This document shows, one piece after another, positions 1 to 5,689 of a stretch of 11,363 nt of DNA. The notes under the pieces were generated by a model, which worked only from the letters and a program-made list of their open reading frames with translations, ran no database searches and was not told the DNA's origin. The stretch spans positions 1 to 11,363 of the forward strand of contig USEK01000032.1 of the NCBI GenBank assembly GCA_900553705.1. Reading direction: 5' to 3'. Made by a program: the position numbers and the translations under genes. The first letter of the stretch is position 1. Each line of letters begins with the position of its first letter. The DNA comes from an uncultured Collinsella sp. Its GTDB lineage: Bacteria; Actinomycetota; Coriobacteriia; Coriobacteriales; Coriobacteriaceae.

Positions 1-94
1 GGGTGCTCATACGCTGCGTTTCTTGCCGCCGCTCGTCTGCGAGGAAGCCGACGTGGACAGTCTGATCGAGATCCTGTCGGGTGTCTTGGTCTAA
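1..94 (+). CDS. argD: C-terminal end of class III aminotransferase, ArgD-like (partial)
   Basis: The window opens inside a reading frame whose codons start at position 2 and end at TAA 92-94. The last 30 residues include HTLRFLPPLVCEEADVD and a short helix ending SGVLV. The pattern LRFLPPL followed by an acidic stretch and a final helix is the usual C-terminus of acetylornithine/succinyl-diaminopimelate aminotransferases, PLP enzymes of arginine and lysine synthesis; the arginine in LRF belongs to the substrate-binding part of the fold. Only the tail is visible, so other class III aminotransferases (for example ornithine aminotransferase) are not excluded. No further arginine-pathway gene follows on this strand in the window. 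Confidence 0.6.
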   Translation, partial: GAHTLRFLPPLVCEEADVDSLIEILSGVLV

Positions 95-225
95 CGCGGC
101 GCAATAACTCAATTTGGACCGGGTTCCGGACTGCGAGCGTGCCCTATGTGGCATGATTCAGCGGTCTGGAGCCCGTTTTGCCTTAGATTTGCTAAGGCAG
201 GGAGACCCGCTGGTCAAAAAACATT
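95..225. other. Non-coding spacer with a two-tier hairpin (159-212)
   Basis: No protein gene is visible here. An inner hairpin has an 8-bp perfect stem (TGCCTTAG 179-186 and CTAAGGCA 192-199) with a 5-nt loop. It sits inside an outer imperfect stem between CAGCGGTCT (159-167) and AGACCCGCTG (203-212), which pair with one bulged base. An A-run follows at 215-221. On the plus strand this is not an intrinsic terminator, because no U-run follows, and on the minus strand no suitable U-run follows either. It may be a structured 3' end of the aminotransferase mRNA or a palindromic repeat. Confidence 0.4.
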
Positions 226-412
226 AAATATGAGTACTGCTACCGATTTGGTAGCAGCAATTTTGGACTAATAAGGCCAGATAGCAAGTCGAAATGGCGA
301 TGAATGCACGATTGTGATCTAACTGTTAGTCCTTATAATGGACATATGTTGCATAACTTACGCAAACGCTATCTTTTTATATGTTGCAAGCAAAGTAGCA
401 GTACTCATTTTT
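226..412. repeat. AT-rich segment bounded by 18-bp inverted repeats
   Basis: Positions 226-243 and 395-412 are reverse complements with one mismatch in 18; the core ATGAGTACTGCTAC (230-243) is perfect over 14 bp. The interior is clearly richer in A+T than the flanking genes. It contains a second perfect 8-bp hairpin that overlaps the left arm (CTGCTACC 237-244, GGTAGCAG 250-257), a 10-bp direct repeat ATATGTTGCA (344-353 and 379-388), and a promoter-like sequence at 312-339. No transposase is encoded. A clean target-site duplication is not visible. It could be a MITE-like insertion, a paired regulatory site, or the scar of an integrated element. Confidence 0.5.
312..339 (+). promoter_or_regulatory. 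Candidate sigma70-type promoter inside the AT-rich segment
   Basis: TTGTGA (312-317) lies 16 bp upstream of a perfect TATAAT (334-339). This is the best consensus -10 box I found in the window. It would start a transcript near 346 that runs through the tRNA-3'-end-like sequence to the hairpin terminator at 485-510, giving an RNA of about 165 nt with no convincing protein. It may equally be a chance match in AT-rich DNA. Confidence 0.35.
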
Positions 413-450
413 GCCATTATTTGGCCACGGCCTTTGTGACAGACGTGCTG

Positions 451-479
451 GCGGGTTCGAATCCCATGAAATGGGCCCA
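451..479 (+). pseudogene. tRNA 3'-end-like remnant (T-arm plus partial acceptor)
   Basis: GCGGGTTCGAATCCCAT (451-467) has the T-loop TTCGAAT flanked by GGG and CCC, but the two outer stem pairs are poor. The downstream bases end in CCCA (476-479), resembling an acceptor end with CCA. I find no matching D-arm, anticodon arm or 5' acceptor strand upstream, so this is not a complete tRNA. The hairpin terminator that follows at 485-510 is placed as it would be behind a real tRNA gene. A decayed tRNA, or the attachment-site copy left by an integrated element, are the two obvious explanations; chance resemblance remains possible. Confidence 0.4.
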
Positions 480-484
480 AACAA

Positions 485-510
485 AAACGGTCCCCTTTCG
501 AGGACCGTTT
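485..510 (+). terminator. Intrinsic terminator-like hairpin behind the tRNA remnant
   Basis: AAACGGTCC (485-493) and GGACCGTTT (502-510) form a perfect 9-bp stem with an 8-nt loop. The A-run before it and the T-run at the end of the 3' arm make it look like a bidirectional intrinsic terminator. It lies about 6 bp after the tRNA-like 3' end. Confidence 0.6.
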
Positions 511-669
511 CCAACTCAATGGTGGGCGATGAGGGGTGTCGCGTGCGGCTGACGCCGCCCGCTTTCGCTTCGGGCCTACGGCCCTCGCGTGCTGCGCTGG
601 AAAACGCTTCGCGTTTCCTCAGCTCCGCACCCTTGCGGGTTCTCGAATCCCTCCGCTTGCCCACAAGAA
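511..669. repeat. Gene-free stretch with a chain of short GC-rich hairpins
   Basis: No protein gene is supported; the frames through here are accidental. Consecutive small stem-loops are visible: GGGCC-TAC-GGCCC (572-584), AACGC-TTC-GCGTT (about 602-614), and ACCC-TTGC-GGGT (629-640). The last one leads into TCGAATCCCTCCG (643-655), which is an exact 13-bp inverted copy of T-arm sequence from the neighbouring tRNA-Gln (720-732). The composition and arrangement suggest a dispersed intergenic repeat next to a tRNA gene. Confidence 0.4.
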
Positions 670-701
670 AGCGCCCTGGGCCGTTATGGGCTCAGGGCGC
701 T
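670..701 (-). terminator. Terminator of tRNA-Gln
   Basis: AGCGCCCTG (670-678) and CAGGGCGCT (693-701) form a perfect 9-bp GC-rich stem with a 14-nt loop. Read on the minus strand, the hairpin begins about 10 nt after the tRNA-Gln 3' end and is followed by TTTCTT. The other face is followed by CAATTTT, so it could stop transcription from both sides. Confidence 0.65.
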
Positions 702-710
702 CAATTTTAA

Positions 711-785
711 TGGCTGGGACGGAGGGATTCGAACCCCCAACAGCCGGCACCAAAAACCGGAGTTCTACCGTTGAACTACGTCCCA
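711..785 (-). tRNA. tRNA-Gln(UUG)
   Basis: The reverse complement folds as a complete cloverleaf of 75 nt. The acceptor TGGGACG pairs with CGTCCCA, followed by discriminator G and an encoded CCA (711-713). The D-arm is GTTC-AACGGTA-GAAC. The anticodon stem CCGGT/GCCGG closes the loop TTTTGGT, which gives anticodon TTG for glutamine. The T-arm GGGGG-TTCGAAT-CCCTC has the standard loop, with one non-pairing position in the stem. It lies 38 bp behind the peptidoglycan-binding gene on the same strand and is followed by a hairpin terminator at 670-701. Confidence 0.95.
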
Positions 786-823
786 ATGTGTGGTGTTGCC
801 CAAAAGCAACTCGTTTAGTTTAC

Positions 824-1729
824 CTAATCTGCGAGGGCATCGCAAACGCCATCGAGCAGGCGTACGGCGAGTGTCTGCGCGTCGCTGGCCGTGAAGGTGC
901 CGTTGTAGCGCGTCATGCCCGTGAGCTCAATGCGAATGCGAGCCGGCTTCTGCTGCGCGGCGACATTGGCGGTGCGGATGCGCTGGGCCAGGTTGTGGCA
1001 CTCGGCGAGGGCAATCGTGGCGCGCGGTGCGGCGTCGGCGGGCAGCTCGTCGCTTGCGATTTCGAGCACCAGGTCAACGTCGGTTGGGACCTCGGAGTCA
1101 CAGAGCATCATGCCGCTGTTGTCGGTCGTTGCCGTGGCGATATTCCACATGCGCGACGCAACGCTGCGTGCGATGGGGTCCTCGCCGATAACGGCAATCT
1201 GGAAGCGCTCGAGCACGTTGGCGGCGCGAGCAAAACCGATGCGGGACTCGGCTTCGGTGACCGAGGGCTTGCCCTCCCACACATGGTGCAGGCGGTTGAT
1301 GTAGGCGTAGGTGTCCTGGAAGGCCATGCCGTCGGCAAACAGGCCGACATTTTCCTGGAACTGCTGCAGGGCGGCCTCGGTATGCGGACCAAAGTAGCCG
1401 TCGTCTTCGCCACAGGCAAAGCCCAAAACGTTGAGAGCGCGCTGCAGGGCCTGCACATCGGCGCCATGGAAATTGGGCATGCGCAGATAGAGGGTGCGGT
1501 CGCCCAGTTTATACGAGGCGTCGACCAGAGCGCTCCAGCAGGGGATATCGACGGCACAGCCAGCGGCAAGGCCGCTATCGAGCCTAAAGGTGCCAACAGC
1601 CTGTTCGGTGGTGGTGCCAAAGCGCTTGTCGGCAACCTCGGTGTCATCGATTGTATAGCCGAGCTGCAGAAGGCGGGACTGGACGTCCTCGACGGCTGCT
1701 CCCTGCATGCCCGTTGTAATAGGTTCCAT
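824..1729 (-). CDS. Peptidoglycan-binding protein with two PG_binding_1 repeats
   Basis: The protein has 301 residues. Two tandem peptidoglycan-binding repeats are visible, at about residues 7-70 (VQSRLLQLGY, then RFGTTTEQAVGTF) and 88-148 (VQALQRALNVLGF, then GYFGPHTEAALQQFQ). The hallmark pattern is a leucine-rich first helix, a glycine turn (YFGP), then TE.A..QFQ. The C-terminal half (about 160-301) resembles no family I can name. The layout recalls CwlM-like amidases, which have two such repeats followed by an Amidase_3 domain, but the zinc-binding His/Glu motifs are not recognisable, so an inactive or highly diverged domain is possible. No signal peptide or membrane segment is seen, which is odd for a wall-binding protein. 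The start is supported by AAAGGGG seven bases upstream of the ATG. Confidence 0.8.
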   Translation of the reverse strand: MEPITTGMQGAAVEDVQSRLLQLGYTIDDTEVADKRFGTTTEQAVGTFRLDSGLAAGCAVDIPCWSALVDASYKLGDRTLYLRMPNFHGADVQALQRALNVLGFACGEDDGYFGPHTEAALQQFQENVGLFADGMAFQDTYAYINRLHHVWEGKPSVTEAESRIGFARAANVLERFQIAVIGEDPIARSVASRMWNIATATTDNSGMMLCDSEVPTDVDLVLEIASDELPADAAPRATIALAECHNLAQRIRTANVAAQQKPARIRIELTGMTRYNGTFTASDAQTLAVRLLDGVCDALAD

Positions 1730-1758
1730 GAACGAACCCCTTTCGGCGTACCATTCGT

Positions 1759-1786
1759 ACTATTTGAGCGTGTGTCGGATAGACAA
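1759..1786 (-). promoter_or_regulatory. Weak candidate promoter for the peptidoglycan-binding gene
   Basis: On the minus strand TTGTCT (1786-1781) and AATAGT (1764-1759) are 16 bp apart, each matching four of six consensus bases. The 138-bp gap to the polyprenyl synthase gene, with no overlap, makes a separate promoter plausible. I see no terminator in this gap. Confidence 0.25.
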
Positions 1787-1867
1787 CGCAAAGGGATGCA
1801 TAAACATGCACTCAACAGTGTAGCAAGTTGTACCCAAATACGCTGCTGACAGGTTTTATAACCCCCG

Positions 1868-2893
1868 CTAGTTAAGGCGCTCCACAAAGAAATCTGCCAT
1901 GGAGAGGAACAGCTCGCGTGCATGCGGGTCGAGCGAAACGTCCTCGATGGCGGCCTTAGCTTTGGCGGTCAGGTCCAGTGCGTAGGCGTGGGCGTAATCG
2001 ATAGAGCCAGTCTCCTGGAAGATTTCCACGGCGCGCGCGAGCTGCGCGGGGTCCTCGGTGCCCGAGGAGAGGATCGCTTCAATCTCGTCGTGATAGCGCT
2101 CATCGGAGAGGGCGTGTACGGCGACAAGCGTGCGCTTGCCCTCGGTGATGTCGGTGCGGAAGTCCTTGTTGGCGGCCTCCTTGGTACCGATCAAGTTGAG
2201 CAGATCATCTTGAATCTGGAAGGCAAGGCCCGTGTGCAGGCCAAAGGCGCGCAGCGCCTCAATTTGCTCCTCGCTGCCTCCGCCGATGATGGCTCCGGTG
2301 GCAAGCGGCGTGGCTCCGCTGTAGTACGCGGTCTTGTGCGTCGCCATGTCCAGGTAATCGTCGACCGAGATGTCGAAGCGCCCGTCGCGTACCCAACCCA
2401 GGTCGAGCGCCTGGCCCTCGATGGTACGAACGATCATCTCGGTGAGCTCGTGGAGCACGCGGAGTTTTACGTTGGGCTCCAGCGTGGGGTCGTCGAGAAC
2501 CGTCTTGGTGACCATGGTAAGTGCCAGGTCGCCGCAGTTGATAGCAAGCCCCGTGCCCTCGGTGAGGTGCATGCAGGGCTTACCGCGGCGCAGCTGCCCG
2601 TTATCGGCGATGTCGTCGTGGATGAGCGCACCCGACTGGAAATGCTCGATGGCCGCCGCGGCGCTGCGGGCGCTCTCAAAGCTGCCGCCCACTGCGGTGG
2701 CGGCGAGCATGCAGATGAGCGGGCGGTGGCGCTTGCCGGCATTGGCGGTAAATGCCGAGAGCGGGGTATACAGGTAGCGCTCGATATCGGCAGAGGTCGC
2801 CTGTCCGTCAAAGAACGTGGCCAGATAGTCGTTGATCTGGTCAAAGTGCTGGGCTAAAAAGCTGGTAAACGGACTGGACACGGGTTCTCGCAT
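1868..2893 (-). CDS. trans-Polyprenyl diphosphate synthase
   Basis: At 341 residues this has the normal length for the all-helical isoprenoid chain-elongation family, cytosolic enzymes that add isopentenyl diphosphate to allylic diphosphates. GKRHRPL (53-59) binds the homoallylic substrate. The first aspartate-rich motif is HDDIAD (D93, D94, D97). A lysine in THKTAYYSG (187) and the later GKRT (252-255) are also family positions. The second aspartate motif reads QIQDDLLN (226-233), with Asn where the third Asp usually stands. Residues four and five before the first motif are Ala and Gly, so no bulky side chain blocks the pocket and a long product (C20 or more, for example a lipid carrier or quinone side chain) is inferred. 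The nearest Shine-Dalgarno-like sequence is weak (AGAAAGA directly before ATG). It follows the PTS gene after 113 bp. Confidence 0.93.
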   Translation of the reverse strand: MREPVSSPFTSFLAQHFDQINDYLATFFDGQATSADIERYLYTPLSAFTANAGKRHRPLICMLAATAVGGSFESARSAAAAIEHFQSGALIHDDIADNGQLRRGKPCMHLTEGTGLAINCGDLALTMVTKTVLDDPTLEPNVKLRVLHELTEMIVRTIEGQALDLGWVRDGRFDISVDDYLDMATHKTAYYSGATPLATGAIIGGGSEEQIEALRAFGLHTGLAFQIQDDLLNLIGTKEAANKDFRTDITEGKRTLVAVHALSDERYHDEIEAILSSGTEDPAQLARAVEIFQETGSIDYAHAYALDLTAKAKAAIEDVSLDPHARELFLSMADFFVERLN

Positions 2894-3006
2894 TCTTTCT
2901 TAGGTTGCATCGTTGCGGTGTGCAGATACCATATTGCCACATTGGAGTTGCCGGCGCGTCTGTTTTGGCGATTTGGGGAAACGGGACGCGTGCGCGTGCC
3001 GGCTGC

Positions 3007-5460
3007 TTATATAAGCCTAAAGTGCTCGAGCGCCTTGACGACGCCATCTTTGTCGACCGAGTCGGTGATGTAGTCGGCGCGCTTTTTAAGATAGTCCGGC
3101 GCATTGCCCATGGCGATACCGACATCGACGGCGTTCATCAGCGAGACGTCATTGCTGGCGTCGCCGATGCCGTATACGGTTCCGTGGTGGGGATCGAGGG
3201 CGTCGAGTACAGACTGGATGCCCCCGCGCTTCGTGCATTCGCGGGGCGAGATTTCGGTTACCTCGAGTTCGAGCTCGTTAAAGCACAGCAGCGGCTCAAG
3301 TGCCTTATCTTGAGCGATGCGGCTGGCGAGCGATGTAGACATCAAGATCTTGTAGGCACTGTAATGTTGCAGCTGCGTGACTGCGTCGCCCAGGGTGCGC
3401 GCGTATCCGGGGGCATCGGGGGCATCGGCACTCATGCGCACGACGCCGTTGAGGCCCTCAAAGCGGATGACCTCGCCCGACTGCTCAAGATAGGGGGCAA
3501 GGCGCTGCAGCATGCCGGGCGTCATCGACAGATCGCGAATTGCGTGTCCGTTGATCTCGGCGTAACCGCCCGCAAGACAGACGATGCCGGTCCAGGGCAG
3601 CTCAAGAAGTTTGGGGTGGATGCAGCTGAGGGTGCGTCCTGTGCAGATAAAGGCCATGTTGCCATTTGCAACGAAATCGCGGATGGCCTGCGAGACCGCC
3701 TCGTTGGGATAGGGGGACAGGTCACGCTCGCTCTCGGGAAGCTCTTGTGCCGCTCGAGGGTCTTGCCACGCGAGCGTGCCGTCAATGTCGAAGAAGCAGA
3801 TATCGCCGTGCTTGTGGGTTGGGCTGGCGGCAGGGGAGACCGAGGTGGTGGGCACAAATCCCGGCTCGAGGCCCATGATCTGGTCAAAATGTTCTTTAAC
3901 GCGGGGAACGGAGATGCCGATGATCACCTGGGCGGTCTTGCCCGTAATGATGAGGCCCTTGGCGCCCACCGCGACAAACGACGCGTTATCTACAACGATG
4001 GAAGGGTCTGCGACCTCCACGCGCAGGCGCGTGGCGCAGTTGGTTGCGCCCACAATGTTGGAGACGCCACCCAGAAGCATCACAACCTGCTCGGCGAGCA
4101 GATGATCTTGTGATGCCTGTTCGCCGGAAGCGCTGTTTTCGGACGAGCGCCTTTCGTCAACGTCATCTCCCGTCAAGCGCGAGAGCGCCGCGTTGCTGGC
4201 GATATGGTCCTCGCGTCCCGGTGTTTTAAGGTCAAAGGTCAGAATAAGACCTCGAAAACTCAGAAAGAAGATAGCGCTAAAGATGAGTCCGATACCGAGC
4301 GCCAAAAGATAGGCACCGGCATGCGTGCGCATGAGCGGAATAAAGTTGAAGGCTGCCATCTCCATGAGGCCGCCCGAGAAGATGCCGACGATGCCAAAGA
4401 GATTCATGGTTGTGGCAAGGCAAGACGATAAGACGGCGTAGAGAAAAAAGAGCCCGGGGTGGGTGAACATAAAGAGAAACTCGAGTGGCTCGGTAACGCC
4501 GCAAACCACCGAGGCGATGATGGCGGGAACAAGGATGACCCTGAGGCCGGCGCGGCGTTCTGGTTTTGCGGTGGAGTAGAACGCGGCTGCGATGGCGGGA
4601 AGGCCAAAGAGCTTGACCCAGCCGGTGGCGGTAAAACCGGCCCACGGCGCAAGTTCATTAAGGGGGCGCGTGCTATGGGAGAGGATGGGGAGCAAGCTGC
4701 TCCACGTGGCGTAGATGCCGTCGTTAATGACCAGGTTGTCGTAGTAGATCGGCATGTAGAGCAGGTGGTGCAGCCCCATGGGCTCGAGCGCTCGCTCCAA
4801 AAACACAAAGATGCCCACGCCAAAGGGGCCGACGCTCGTAAGTGCATGGCGCAGCGTTTCGGTCATTGCGTATACGGAGGGCACGATGGCGGCCGAGATA
4901 GCGGCAAGGGCAAACACGGCAAAAAAGCTGATGAGGTAGACCAGCGAGGAGCCCGAGAAGGTGCCGAGCCAATCGGGAACCTTGGCATCGTAGAAGCGGT
5001 CATGGATGGCGACGACGGTTGCCGATACCACCAGCGGGCCGATAATGCCGGTGTCGAGCGTCTTGATGCCGTCGATGACGGTGATACCGTTGGCGGGGGT
5101 CAAAGATGACGGGTACTTAAGCCCAAGGTTGTCTCCGCTCAGCTTAATGATCTCGCTCAAAAAGAAGCAATAGGCAAAATAGGCCACGAGTGCCTCGAGG
5201 CAGCAGCGTGCCGGTTGCTTTTGGGCAAGACCGATAGGCAGCGCTACGGCAAAAAGGAGCGGGAGGCGCTTAAAGACCGTCCATGAGCCGCGCTGGATGA
5301 TGGCCCAAAAAACGTACCAAGGGGTTCCGTATACGGCTAGATCGCCGACGATGTCCGCAGTCGTTGCGAGAGCGGAGACGCCGACCATGAGGCCCGATAT
5401 AGAAAACAGCATGGCGGGAGCGAACATTGCCCCGCCAAAGCGTTGGATTTTTTGCAGCAT
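3007..5460 (-). CDS. PTS alpha-glucoside-type EIICB fused to a Cof-type HAD phosphatase
   Basis: One uninterrupted frame encodes 817 residues with three parts. Residues 1-415 are a membrane EIIC of the glucose/alpha-glucoside group: the start MLQKIQRFGGAMF and the end FDLKTPGRE are typical of AglA/GlvC-like proteins, and GVTEPLEF (321-328) is the conserved sugar-site motif. Residues 452-530 are EIIB, with the phospho-cysteine C475 in TNCATRLR. Residues 552-817 form a complete HAD hydrolase of the Cof/IIB type: nucleophile D558 in FFDIDGT, T607 in ICTGRT, K744 in TKRGG, and the metal site GIGDASND (D767, D771). A linker rich in Ser, Pro and Thr (531-550) joins EIIB to HAD. EIIA is absent and must come from another protein. 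GGAAGG six bases before the ATG supports the start. The gene diverges from the GntR gene. The HAD part may dephosphorylate the imported sugar phosphate or a signal molecule; the substrate is inferred only. Confidence 0.93.
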   Translation of the reverse strand: MLQKIQRFGGAMFAPAMLFSISGLMVGVSALATTADIVGDLAVYGTPWYVFWAIIQRGSWTVFKRLPLLFAVALPIGLAQKQPARCCLEALVAYFAYCFFLSEIIKLSGDNLGLKYPSSLTPANGITVIDGIKTLDTGIIGPLVVSATVVAIHDRFYDAKVPDWLGTFSGSSLVYLISFFAVFALAAISAAIVPSVYAMTETLRHALTSVGPFGVGIFVFLERALEPMGLHHLLYMPIYYDNLVINDGIYATWSSLLPILSHSTRPLNELAPWAGFTATGWVKLFGLPAIAAAFYSTAKPERRAGLRVILVPAIIASVVCGVTEPLEFLFMFTHPGLFFLYAVLSSCLATTMNLFGIVGIFSGGLMEMAAFNFIPLMRTHAGAYLLALGIGLIFSAIFFLSFRGLILTFDLKTPGREDHIASNAALSRLTGDDVDERRSSENSASGEQASQDHLLAEQVVMLLGGVSNIVGATNCATRLRVEVADPSIVVDNASFVAVGAKGLIITGKTAQVIIGISVPRVKEHFDQIMGLEPGFVPTTSVSPAASPTHKHGDICFFDIDGTLAWQDPRAAQELPESERDLSPYPNEAVSQAIRDFVANGNMAFICTGRTLSCIHPKLLELPWTGIVCLAGGYAEINGHAIRDLSMTPGMLQRLAPYLEQSGEVIRFEGLNGVVRMSADAPDAPGYARTLGDAVTQLQHYSAYKILMSTSLASRIAQDKALEPLLCFNELELEVTEISPRECTKRGGIQSVLDALDPHHGTVYGIGDASNDVSLMNAVDVGIAMGNAPDYLKKRADYITDSVDKDGVVKALEHFRLI

Positions 5461-5501
5461 GTTCTGCCTTCCGAATATCGAGGCGCGTTGCGCGTGGGGA
5501 A

Positions 5502-5513
5502 ACGTTTAAACAA
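5502..5513 (-). promoter_or_regulatory. Operator 1, at the PTS-HAD promoter
   Basis: Read on the minus strand the site is TTGTTTAAACGT, with the core GTTTAAAC (5504-5511) matching the GTnTAnAC palindrome known for the HutC/TreR branch of GntR regulators. It lies just downstream of a TACAAT -10 box on the minus strand (5526-5521), so it would cover the transcription start of the PTS gene. The -35 region is weak. Confidence 0.6.
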
Positions 5514-5520
5514 TGGATTC

Positions 5521-5526
5521 ATTGTA
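5521..5526 (-). promoter_or_regulatory. Candidate -10 box of the PTS-HAD gene
   Basis: TACAAT on the minus strand matches five of six consensus bases and lies about 60 bp before the PTS start codon. The best -35 at a 17-bp spacing is GGCACA, which matches only half the consensus, so the promoter may be weak or activated. Its start site would fall at operator 1. Confidence 0.4.
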
Positions 5527-5623
5527 GAGGACCAGACGATTGTTGTGCCGGCAGTTTTGAGCGAAACCGATTTGGGCACGACAGAAACCGTCAACGGTTA
5601 AATCCTGTCGCTTTACCGATATT

Positions 5624-5635
5624 CGGTTTAAACAA
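5624..5635 (-). promoter_or_regulatory. Operator 2, overlapping the GntR gene promoter
   Basis: Read on the minus strand the site is TTGTTTAAACCG, again with a perfect GTTTAAAC core (5626-5633). It is 122 bp from operator 1 in the same divergent control region. It overlaps the -35 position of the putative GntR promoter, which fits autorepression. Immediately beside it is a separate small palindrome, ACCGA-TAT-TCGGT (5615-5627), whose 10-bp core CGATATTCGG (5617-5626) recurs inverted at 5471-5480. Confidence 0.6.
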
Positions 5636-5654
5636 CTTTAAGAAATGCTATCGT
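5627..5654 (+). promoter_or_regulatory. Candidate promoter of the GntR-type regulator gene
   Basis: TTTAAA (5627-5632) is 16 bp upstream of TATCGT (5649-5654). The -10 is preceded by TG-C (5646-5648), the extended -10 arrangement that compensates for a weak -35. The transcript would start near 5661 and give a leader of about 30 nt. Confidence 0.4.
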
Positions 5655-5689
5655 GCCTAGCCGGAAATAAATAATGTAGAGGTGAAACA

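Noticed and set aside
304..552. Small plus-strand frame of 82 codons in the AT-rich island
   Set aside because: It crosses the inverted-repeat arm, the tRNA-like end and the terminator hairpin, and shows no coding character or ribosome site.
536..1849. Long plus-strand frame (437 codons) across the tRNA and peptidoglycan-binding gene
   Set aside because: It runs antisense through tRNA-Gln and a gene with clear PG-binding repeats; its translation is Gly/Ala/Val-rich without motifs, which is the usual shadow of a GC-rich gene.
1922..2857. Plus-strand frame (311 codons) opposite the polyprenyl synthase
   Set aside because: Antisense shadow; the minus-strand product has all family motifs, while this frame has no ribosome site and no recognisable domain.
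2950..3003. Terminator between the PTS fusion and the polyprenyl synthase gene
   Set aside because: GCCGGC (2950-2955) and GCCGGC (2998-3003) can pair with several wobble extensions, but the loop is long and no U-run follows on the minus strand.
2905..4113. Plus-strand frame (402 codons) opposite the HAD and EIIB part of the PTS fusion
   Set aside because: Antisense shadow of conserved catalytic motifs; no supporting start signal or family resemblance.
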